Below, piece after piece: positions 25,201 to 37,200 of a DNA stretch of 44,161 nt (positions within the stretch are counted from its first letter, which is position 1; every line of letters starts with the position of its first letter). The position numbers were made by a program, and so were the translations under genes. The notes below the pieces were generated by a model, which was not told the DNA's origin, did not search any database, and saw only the letters and a program-made list of their open reading frames with translations. Source of the stretch: Phoronis australis (lineage: Eukaryota > Phoronida > Phoronidae); the NCBI GenBank assembly GCA_002633005.1, contig NMRA01000730.1, positions 126,001 through 170,161 of the forward strand, read 5' to 3'.

Positions 25201-28200
25201 CTGGTTTTGCTGACACAGTTTACCTCTTAGATTCATCATCTGTCTGAGTAGATTAAGTTTTCATGCACCTACTTAAAGATTTGTTCTATTGTGAGATTAC
25301 AGCACTTGTTCGTATTCCCAAGTTGCTAGTTGCAATTAAAACTTTTTCATCGGTTGCCTAAATGACGCGCTTTTTTTCAAGTAAATGGCGGCTACACCGA
25401 GAACCTTGGGATTAGTCACATGTAATTTGCTATTGGCATGCTGCAGCATCAGTCGAGGCTTTGACCTTCTGAACTTTTATCATCCAGTTCTAGGCACCGT
25501 TTTTTAGCCTCTGTTTCCATGGAGTACTACAAACCATCTAATTACCACATGTCTAGTTTTAGCACTTATCTGTTACGCAACTTTCCTACCCTATGCCTAG
25601 GGGACACACAGTCTTTGTGTGGTTTTTGTGCTTGATTAAGTTGTAGCAAACGCTCCTTTGTATTTAAAATGCCTTGTTATTAGATTCCCAGCATTGGTGC
25701 AATTGGATTGAACAATACTCATCATTTCAAATCGTTGGAGGTCGTTTTGTGTCGCCGTAAAATGAGAGCAAAAATGTTTGCATAACGATTGGTCTGCTTA
25801 TGGGTATACTCATAAATAAAACTAATGCATGACTAATGAAAAACGTTTTCTGTTGATCCATCCATTTAAGCACGGAAGCATAATCAATCGGTTTTTGGGT
25901 AAAAAAAAAACACATTTTTTGAGATTATTACTAGATGGAATAGAGTTTTTGAGGTTATTAGTTTTGACCAGAACTATAAAAGAAAGCCTTATGTTGTTGG
26001 TATTGTATCGCAAATGACCAATTCTCGCGGATTAGCTGCCAGTGAATCGCTGAATTCCAGGCCGGTGACTATTGAGTGAGTACGCTTGAAATGCTTTGCT
26101 GTATACCAAGTGAAGTTAAGGTCCGGGACCGCTGAGGGCATGAGTTAAGGAATCTAGCTTGGGCTGATCTTAAAAAACAACACCCCTCTTGCCTTTTATA
26201 CTCTTTCTAGAGTGATTAGAATAGTTATGATGTGCCACTGATTATTCGAAAAAAAATCCAACTTAACTGTCACTGATTTTTTTTTTAATTTGCGGTAGGT
26301 TGTCACTTTATTTCCTGGTCACCTAATGAATGATAAGTTACAGTACTAGCCAAAAGTATTCAGACAAAATGACCCAGAATTCCTCGTCATGACGGCTGGG
26401 CGGAAGACGAATTCACCGTCAGGATATTCTTCCCTGATAATCGAGAATGAAGAGGATTTGACAGGAAAGTTATTTTTAAAGTAGAATTTTGATGTCCTGG
26501 AAGTTATTACCTGCAGTTATTGTTGCTGCTAACTAAATTAGCCGTCATTGTGGGAGGTATTTTGTCTGATAACTTTTGTCTTGTACTGTAGTTACATAAA
26601 TTTCTGTACAATCTTCCTTTTAATAACGAATGTAGGTTTAAATATCGATCTGATTCAACCAGTCATTAGTGGTTATTATCTAATATACCCTTGGAATGAG
26701 ACTGCTGAAGACAGGGATATTCATTAGGTTCAAACAATTGGTTGAAACTCATTTCAGAATGTATTGAAAGAACCGCGAAACGTAAATTTGTGTGTGTTCG
26801 GTCACAGCCATTTCTGCTGCTTTCAAGAATCTGGCTGTAAATGTCAAATTGTGGCGCAACAGAAAAATGAGGCCAGACACCACATGACTGTTGCCAATGT
26901 ATCAACAATTTTGCGTTAGGGCAAGCTCTCCTGAAGTTGCTGCCAAAATTTGTGACACCCACCTCCTGTGCGAGAGCTGTCAGGAACAAAATTATGAAAT
27001 AGTACACATTTGGATTATTGCCAAGACCCACGGTTCATTTTCATATCTGCTGTTTTCTCTCCGTATAATGATAAATGGTGCTGACATTTAATTTTTTTTT
27101 GCTTTTTAGTTGCGGAAAGACAGTTTTGTTCCCCAGGCAGTTTAAGGGTTATTGTTTTACGAAGTTTACATTTTGAGTTTCACTGTTCTGTTTAGGTGTG
27201 TCTAATGTAGCAGAAAATAGACTATTGGCACATCTGGTGAATAGGAAGTACTTATTTAGTTTAGGCTGTATATACAATAAAATATACATTATAACCCAAA
27301 GACCCATTTCTTGATGAACTCTTCACCTGTACTCTACCAGTGATGTAACTCACCACTCAGACTAGGTCAGACCCAGGCATACTACAATAGGCCAGGCTTG
27401 GTGTATAAAAGGCAGATAGCTGAAGGCCTGGTTTACAGTCAAGTGATTTTTTAATGCCTGAGTGCTCGCTTATATACTTGAGGCCAGTGGTCTTCTTGTG
27501 ACTATTGCGTGAAGGTGTCGTGGGAAGTGAGATCGCCAAAAGTGTAGTTTTCGTGTTTGGTGGCTCTGTGTTGGCTTGCTGCGGTCATAACACCCGATGG
27601 AGATGAACTAAATGACATTGCCCTTGACTGGATTACTGCCGTGAAATTGATGCAAAAGCCATTGGCAGAACAAGACAGTAAGTTACTACGCCAAGATATT
27701 CTTTATTAAGTCAGGGTTGCTTACACAGTTGGCTTTACCTCTTGGGGTACATAAGTTGTACATGGCTCAGAATAAAACCATTCAACTGGGGAGAGCTCAA
27801 TGTCATTGTTATCTAGTTAGCACCATCTTTCTCCACACCTACCCTGGATATTGTAGCGTTGCAGTTAATAGGAGATGTGTTTGCTTGGAGTGCAAAGCTT
27901 GCTAGCATTAGAGAAAAAAAAACGTGATCGTTGAAGCTGTTCAATATTTGCTTGGAGTACACATTGTTGTCGAGCCTGATCATTCTAGGTTTAGGCTGGC
28001 GAAGAAATAATTCAAGCGTTGTTGATCAGAAAGGTTTGCCAAACACTAAAGGTACTGTCCCTGGGAAACGTTATTTTCCAATCAACAAAGTGGCTAGAAG
28101 CCTGCTTTTCATCACAAAAACCATCTTTTGATTTGACCTCTTGCCAAAATGAAATTGGTCTCCAATTATTCCTTTGTCAAACTGGCTGTGATTCAAGGCT

Positions 28201-31200
28201 TTGAAAGAACTGACGGTCTGTTATTGCTTGAGATTGAAACTCTATAAGTTGACTTGTCACTACGCATCATTTTATCTTGTGCGCTGAGCACGGTCTTGAG
28301 GAATAACGATGGATGTCCATACTTTGCAAGCCCAAAGATCACTTATCTGTCTAAGCTTAGAACAAGTTAATACCACTGTTACAGAATTGTCTTCTTGGTT
28401 GGAACGTGGGTTTAAAGTCATTTTAAGTGGTTATTTTATTAAAATTGCATATTCTTGCTACTGTTGTACTTGTAAGTACAAATGATATTAGGTTTTTGAA
28501 GTGTCATAACATGGGTCATTTTAATTCCAAGGGTGTCAACAGATACTGTATTAAAGATTCTTAGATATTTCGGTATCTGTGTGTCTTGCGATTAAGCTCT
28601 ATATCTATAGTCAAGGGTTTTATCAAATGTACTTTTGGTCAGGTGTAACACGTCTGGGTCATCTTTGCTGTACTATTCTCAGGTACTGAGTAAAATCATT
28701 ACAAAGACTCATTTAAATGTTAAGTTATGTTATATTTTGTTTCCTCGAAAATAATGATGAAGAAAATTTTAGTCTATCACTAGCATGGTTTGTCATAAAA
28801 TATCTATTAGTGATTTTTCATTATTTTTAGTAAATTGATCAACTTTTGAAAAATGGAAAAATGAGAGTTTTGGTTGGCATTCATTGTTGTGCGAAATCAG
28901 TGGGAAATTACTCTGCTTTGATTCATGTCGTTTTTGTTGACAGTAAATTGAAAGTAATGTTTTTTATAGTATGTGTTTGTGTATATTTAGCACTAATGTG
29001 CTATTCTTGAATAGCCACATATATTAGTTGGAGTTATGTGCGCAGTAAGTCACTGAATAAAAGTACATGCTGGGTTATAAATCCACTTGAGGTATGGTGA
29101 CATATGTGTGGTGATCAGTCATTTTGTACAGCACTGTGAGCAAAATTTATCATTTTCTGTTTTTTAAGCCCCACTGATATACTGCAAATTACCAACACTT
29201 GACAATTTTTTCTTGACAAAATTTTGGTCGCTAGTAGCTGTTCTGTACTAATTTATTATGTAGACCTTTCTTGACCGTTTTGTTTTTAGTGAGAAATTTT
29301 TACCAAAATGAAATTCCTCTTCCCTGATGCTGTGCGTTCTAATTGATGAACACTGCTACTGTCGTGTGTATTTTTATATCAAGACGATTAAGTCTGGCTG
29401 TGTTGCCGACGGTGATGATAAAACGGACTGAAAACCCATTAAGATGATGAAAATTTGTTCTCAGATGCATATTTTTGCACATTTTCAAATCCAGGAGAAT
29501 AACAAACATTAAAGACACAATTGCTCAGGTATCCAGAAACAAATATGTTGAAAAGGTACACGACTACACGTGCTCGGTACGTATCAGAAAACAAGGTCAT
29601 ATGATACAACAGTAGGAGCAGTGATTGCTGTAATTGCAAGCTATCCCCTAACTATATATCTGCCTGTATTTAAAGTAAGTACAATTCTTTACATAATAAC
29701 TCTCGAACAGTTCCTAAATAAGCTGAGAGTTGGGTGGACATTGAGCGGCAGTCCTCTCCAGTTTACCCGCTACTTATCAATGCAATCGAGGTTATGTAAA
29801 GTTGTACTTGCTATTCAAACTCACCTAACGCTGATTTCCACCTGTGTGTAAGCAGGTCCATGAAGACGGATTACTAATTGCGCACACATTGGCTGGTTGA
29901 ATCTCCTGACCATGTTTCATTCTTATGCTCACTGGCAAAGTGAGATAAAATTATCTATTAGGCAAATTGTTTCACAGCTGTTAAACGATAGGTTGGACAC
30001 TAGAAAAGTACCCTATATTTGCCAAATTCAGAAAAATTACAAGAAATTGTTTCGGACTTTTATTTTATGCTTGGACTAGTCGAAAGTTAGCATTTCAATG
30101 GACATAGAAATGACAGTTATTCATTTATTTAACACACAATAGGGCCAACGAGCTAAATTCCATTTTCGTCAATTTTTCCAACAGAATTTTATTCTGAGAC
30201 TAGCCCAAGTACTACGTAGATGTCTTAAAACATCATTTGCTTAGGCAATCAAGAACTCAATAATTTTGGTAATTATGTTTTCAGTAGCTTTGAAAGATGA
30301 GAATTACCATGCTCAAGGTCATTATTTCTGTAATGTATTTTGCAGGGACACCATAAAAGTACTATTACCTTGGGTTGCTTTATTTGGCCCAGTAATGCTA
30401 TTAGTGAACGTGTCAACTGAATCTCACCTGTCATCACGCGGTCTTTAATGAGGAGTGACCTGTACAACAGCCATGACTTAGGTTGTGAAGTACTTATAGC
30501 AAGGTGCTCACTGTAATAAAATGGATTCTCCAGCACCAACCCGATTAGTATCGAGTGCGCATGAAATAGTGCGGGGTGCGTATGGAATAGTGCGGGGTGC
30601 GTATGGAATAGTGCGGGGTGCGTATGGAATAGTGCGGGTTGCGTATGGAATAGTGCGGGGTGCGTATCATTATTATTCGTGTTGACTTATCGTTTAACAT
30701 TTTCGTCTATGTTCACTGCAAGTTTTTCATTTCTTCACTGTTGTGAATGGATATTTTTTAACTGAAATTAGCTGCCCAACTGATGAGCTAGATTTGCTGA
30801 CACAGTTGCCAAGTTGTGCTTCAGGTGTGATAAGCATTTTTAAATTGTGGAATTATGGCAAGATCTATTTTCTCAAGGCCTTGGTTTTTATGTTGAGATT
30901 GATTGGTGATTAATTGTGCAACCTTTTGTGAGTGGCATTGCCATTTCCAGATACTGCATTTAGAGCCTCACTCTTGTTCATCTCCTTGGTTGTTATAGAA
31001 TACACTAGATTTCACTCTTATTTATACTAGGCAGTGAAGTGCCCTTTGATTATTGACATGACGGTTTGTGGTCAATGAACTTTGCAGTCTGTTGCCACAT
31101 GGTGTATTTCTCCCAGGCATCTCTGTATTCAAGTGTGGCGAGTTAGAGTGCAGCCATTCAGAGGCCCATAAATCTTCATGTCTGTCTCATCAGTCCACCA

Positions 31201-34200
31201 ATATTGTTAACCCCCTCACCTCTGCTTCCCCCATCCCTCCCTGTCCTTTTCCCTGTGTTTCATCCTGTCCTTTATAATCTTCCCTAGATCCAAAATTACC
31301 TTATCCCTCACATCCGTAGTCTTCAGTTCTGTGAGCAAGTCTGTGCGTAATTAACAGGTGCCTATGTGCCAGTCATGTGTGCAACATTCACCGGGCTGTG
31401 CCCCATTTTTTGTCTGGGTGTCCTGTTTCTCTCGGTCATTGCCCTCGTCAAATTGAATTGTAGTGTTGTGGCCAGGATGAAGCATTCAGCCGCAGAAACT
31501 GATGTGGTGTAGTCTGTAGTATAGTGTAGCCTGACAGAATAGCAGGCGTGTTTGTGTCAGAGGGGATAATGGCAGACATTGATGAGGTATGCCCTGCATT
31601 TTCCCCCATTTTTATGACGTTTAGAAGCATTTTACCAGCCGGATGTTATTTTTTGAGGAATGTTAATTCTGTTTCTGCCGTTGTTCCTGTGTTGATTGGC
31701 GTCGGACTGATGAAGGAGTGGGTTGTGTCAGTTGCAATGGCTGTGGTACGGATGGATGGAGCTGAACACAATTTTTAAATTCATAGGTTCATGAGGCTTA
31801 CTTGATTTGGGACAGAGGGGTGATCATGAAGACTTAAACCAGGGTTGTACCCAGCTGGTACCAAAGGAAATTTTCGTAACTTTTACTACCCGATGTTCTA
31901 ATTTTAAATACGTTAAATGAGCTAATCGTAGTTTTGTCAGGTTTGATGAACCATGTGATATGAGAGTCTATTTGTTGATGAATGCCTATTGTAACTGTGA
32001 TAAGAAAAACATTGAGAGCAATTTGTTAGGCTTTAATCACCAACCTGTTTCAATGATATAAGTGTAAAGGAAATGGCCCTTTTTAACTGGGTTGACTAAT
32101 TATATGCATTTATGCACGATTTCCTCATGAGTGTTCACCAAAATGGTCTTTCCAGGAGCTGTTAATGCTTACTACATCATGTATATGCCGGTCATTTTGT
32201 GTCACATTGGAACTGTAGTGAAAGTACGCACGTGGTGTTGTGGAAATTTACATTTTATTTACGCCTCGAAAATTATAGCTCTCTTTGTTTCACTTGGTCG
32301 AGCACATCGCTGAGCTCGGCAGGAGACGTCTATATTGATTTCCACTTGTCGCTCTCAGCCGTCATTGAATTAAGTACGCAACCTGCAGCGAGCCAAATAC
32401 TGGCGTTCAATTTACCTTGGTTTCATTCTTTCGTTCAGGTGTCGATTACATCTGCGGGGCGGCTATAGGAGCTGTGAAGTGTGAAGGTAAGACCATATTT
32501 TGTTTTGTTCTCAAAATCATTCCGAAGTGTCACTTTGTGTGTGTTGTTTCAATTCTTTATTTTCTTTGCAATATGGGCAGCTATCGCTGGTTACTTAAGT
32601 AACTGAAGAAGCCAACTGTGCCCGTCTAGAAACAACCCAGTGATCTGCTCGTTTCGAAATTCTTATCCGAAATAAAACCAGCTCACAAACCACTCTTTAC
32701 ACGAGCGCAATACAAACGTCACGCATATATATATATATGCAATGTATATTACACGCGTCATGGTAAAAACTTGATTTAGATGTTGGTGAGCAAAATTTTG
32801 AACGCACTCAAAATTTTTTTTCTAACTGTTGCCCACTATCTCGAGTGTAAGCCAGCCCCTATATTTCTTATCGTTAATCAATTATTAAATTGCTGACATC
32901 GTTCACTAGGCTGTTGCAATGCTACTGTAAAATTCTCGAATTTTGGGGGCAATGAAAGAATTTGTAGTTAGAGCTCGTACCAAATTTTAGAAACTGTAGA
33001 AATTGGCGATATTGGCCGTTTCAAATTAAGAATTACAGTATGCGACAAATGACCATTCACTTGGTTGTTACTCACTACTTAAAAGCTGCAGCTTATGTTT
33101 GATGATTTTATGATCTGTCGAGTCTATTTTAGATTATGTTGATTCAAAACATGATGTTCGGTATTTTGGAAATGTCCCTTGATTGCCAAAGCTGCCCAGG
33201 TAGCCATCTGCAGAATCTAGAAAATTCAATTTTGGCTTGAATTGTACCGACCCAAATTTTAGTGATTGTCCCAAATTTTAGTGATTGTCCCAAATTTTAG
33301 TGATTGTCCCAAATTTTAGAGACCGTCCCAAATTAGCACATTTTTACATCACCTCAGGGGAATAGATACTGACAGCGGACATTCACCACAAACCATGTCT
33401 CACAAATCATGATTCATATTCTAGATCATTGGGTACTATGTAGAATCGTATAGGTTTATCTACGAATGTCTGATATGAGCCCACTTGTGTATTATCACCA
33501 CCCCGTGTTTGAGAGCACCTTAATAGGCGTCTTAAAAAATTTACTAGGTGGTGCTAATGTGTCAGTGTTTTAGCTATAGAAAAGTACGCCATCAGTTTAT
33601 CATGCGAGGGCGTTGGCCCAGGTGACCTCATGCTGTTGAAGAGTTGGTCTACCTACCCTGTATGGGGCAGGGTTGGTGGTCCTCTTCGATAATTTACTAG
33701 CCACTGGTTATCACTGACGATAACATTTGAACGAAAGTATACTGAAAGCCGGAACAGTCGTTAAATTCAGTCTTACTCGGCTGTCGATAAAGTTTGACCT
33801 GTTCAACCAGGTTTTCGATCCCTTTCATTTACAGTGTGGGATGCTTTCCTATTGGTCGTGCAGCTATGTCCTTACGCATGTCACAACTTATTTTGGTCAG
33901 CTTACTTACGCAATTTGCATATTATTGACGGAACACTGACAGAGAGGTAATTGTGGCAATATACCACTGCAGTTCCCAGGGCTCTCTATCCCTCGAATTT
34001 GGGGGCCAAAATCGACACCATTTCCTTCTGAAAAATATTGAAAAATCACGCGAAATTCCTCTCATGATGTCCAAAAATTTCCCTCAAATGATTGAAAATT
34101 CCCTTCGAGGTTCGAATCGCTTGTAACGCACACAGGTGACACTTTGAAAGACCACAAAATGTTAGTTTTGGTTATTTGAGACAGAGGGGGTTGCAACAGG

Positions 34201-37200
34201 GTGGGGGTGCTATTGATGAATGGTGGCAATCAGTAGGTAGAATTTTCTCCTCACCCCGAAATATTCCCCTCTCAGAAGGCACAGACACCTTTCCCCGTCC
34301 TGGTAGCAGGGCACAATAACAATCGATGCTAGTCCCTCATAATAGCTGCACTGCTTGGTGCCCACATCCTTGTCCTGGTCCAGGTCCAGGTCTCAGACAT
34401 GTCGGGGCGAGATACTGGCCATGTCCTAGTAATTCGGCACAATAGCAGCGCTGCAAACAGTGGTAGTGCCCTCCTGATGTGCTCTAGTGTGTACTTGAAT
34501 GCAACACCCAGCAACACCAGACAAGCACCTTTCCTGCATTAGTAGGACCTGCCAACACTTGATTGATCAGTGCAGTTTCTTCTCTGTGTGTGTATTATAA
34601 CCTAGTCTGTGGTCAACAGTACTTTTTCGGTGGGGCTTTTCTCTAGGTATTTTAATTGCCTGGCAGGCACACTGAAACTCAGATGTTTCTGGTCTTTGTC
34701 TCAGTGCAAGTGTACTTGTAGTTGCTGGGTAGCTTTTTACTCTGGCAAAGACATCCCTGTATAAGCTGTCTGCTGGTCTATTTGTACTTTTTCAGTGAAT
34801 TAATACCAGTTATTTGACCTATAGCCTACAATCTGTTTACTTTTCGGAATGAATTGGCAGTCCTGCAGTTGTATGGGTTAACTTTTATGTTTTAATGATC
34901 AAAATTTGCAATCGTCCATCGTCACTGTTTTGCGTCATTGCCTTGCAGTTGTGAGTTTTCCAGTTTGGTAATATCAGCGGATAGGTTCACCAAGTGGAGA
35001 TTAATTGTTTGCTTTGTCATTTATTATCTGAACACAAATATGCTAATCTTGAATTTTTGCTTTGTTTGTATGGTGCCATGGTCTTGTGCTGTGGACTAAC
35101 ATTGAAATTCTGTGCTTTTGTGGCTTTGTATTGAACCTGCGGTACACGAATAAAATGCCGGCAACTGTGTAAAATTGGAGAATGCTTTGCTCTTTAGTCA
35201 TGTGCCAGAAATTGCACATTATTTGGATTTTTTGTAATGTTTCCCTATGCTCCCTATGGTTAACTATGTTTTTCTCCTGTTTAGCTCACTACATGGCTGA
35301 CTGACAAATCAAATTTTATGCTGTCTAAATTATTGACCAAAACAAAGATCAGAATTGTTTACTTTATGGTTTCATTATGTTGAATTGATAGTTGTTATGA
35401 TGCAACACTTAGTAAAATTGTCGTTAATTGTTTCAAGGTCGTGAGCCTCTGGGAAATTGAAAATTGAAAAATATTAATTTCTTTCTGGCCAGAACAGAAA
35501 AGCGTTTTTGGAAATCGGGGTTTTAAGTAGTTGATTTGTTCATTACATGAATGTACAAACAAGCCACAGCTCTATTGTGATGTTCATTCTAAGTAAGTTG
35601 ACTTTCTTTAGGTTAAAAAAGTTACTTTACTCTTTGTTCAGATTTTTGACAACGTGCATCTTGGGTAATAATTACTTCTAATTCACCACCTTTGTCATTG
35701 GATAGTGCCTATTGTCTTGGTAATTTTGTTGTTTTGCCTTTGTGTGTGTGGGAGTTCCTCAGTGGCTACGTTTGCGTAAGCATCGTTATTTATGATTCGT
35801 TTCATTTGCAGTTTGCTTATTCATTTCTTCTGACCTTTCCAGTATGTTATAAATGTTTCCACAAGGCGTGTAAGAAGTCTAGTCTTGAACAAGGGTGCAT
35901 ACGACCCTCGGTCATAGAGGACATGACAGTGGAGCGAGAAGTGGTGAGTTTCAAATCAACTCCGTCACACCCAGCACGTTCTCGAAATGTGTGAGCCCAT
36001 CGTAGTATTATTATGAAGCAAGGTGTGAGTAGGTGGAAACGAGCTGCTGTTTTTCTGTGGTTTTTCGTTTTTGACTTGTAGTTGGTGGGGATGGCATCTT
36101 CTGTCATCATTTTGGGTGGGTAAACACATTCTCTTTGCACCAGTTGTAGTCATTGAGTTGCACTAATTTAGGACACAATATGGCCGACACGTGACACTTT
36201 GTTTGATCATTTTGTCCATGCAGGATATGCAGCAGCAAACTTAAATGCTTTTCACCGTTCAAGTTTTGTACCACGGCTACCACCAGACAAAGTTTTGAAA
36301 ATTGTGTACAATGTAAGAACCTATTGAAATTGAAAAAGGGTCGTTTCTTACAATCATTTTTCTTCAAATTTGGTGGTCAGTGTGAACGAACTAGGACTTT
36401 TTTGTGCCCACTTTGGGATGTGTAATGCTCGATAAAATTTGTTAAAGGGTGCAGTAGGCATGTCTGTTTCTATGGTTTCTTGTTGACTCAGAAGAGCATT
36501 TGTTGCGTTTGACCTGTTTGTGGATAGGGAGAGACATTACGTGGGCAGGGGATTGTGGGAAATGCCTCATTTGTTACAAATGAAATGTACACATAACCAG
36601 TTAACAGGTGGCGAGATGAAAACATATCTCGCAAGTCTGGGACGCACACATGCATCAGTTTTCTTCTATTGGTAGAAAGGCCAATATCCCAGTTAATATT
36701 AAGGGACATTTTTTAAAGACAGGCGTCTGATTGTGCATGATCTGGGGATGATAGTTTAATATGTAGAACACGAGAAATTGTCCCAATTTTTGTCAACTCC
36801 GTGACATCATATGGCAAAAATGGCCGTCGGATTCACATGAAACTTTCAGAAACTATGTTTTATGCACCGCTCTCCAAAACTGTTGGGAATTGTTTTTAAA
36901 ATATAAAACTTTGCGTGAGAGGTTATCAAAAAATAGGGCTTAATATGGAATTTGCTTACGTTATTGATTCTTTTGTTTTGCTAGGAATCTACCTTTCATT
37001 TTTGTAACTTTTACTAAAAAAGCATAGTCACGTGGCATAATGGCAGATTGGTATAGTCAAAAATCAAATTCTAGGGAATTTCTACTTTCAGAAAATATAC
37101 TTTTAGTGAATTAAGTTGTATAGTTGCGTAGATATTAAGCTAAATGGACTGTAAATATGTGTAAATCTTGCCGGTATCCCCACTGCTAAGTCTTATTGGA

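Larger units (their letters stand above)
16174..32438 (+). other. Intron 2 (16.3 kb), inside C1 domain 1
   Basis: GT-AG intron, phase 1, splitting the second Cys of the first CxxC. Content: TIR element 16580-19009, microsatellite 19109-19560, minisatellites at 21129 and 30555, a Tc1-like MITE at 26341 and decayed dispersed repeats. The stretches 19561-21128, 21381-26338, 26591-30554 and 30668-32438 hold no exon I can support, apart from a weak candidate at 27546-27651. Confidence 0.82.

Noticed and set aside
30555-30667. Possible CRISPR-like array
   Set aside because: Head-to-tail 21 bp minisatellite without spacers in an animal intron.
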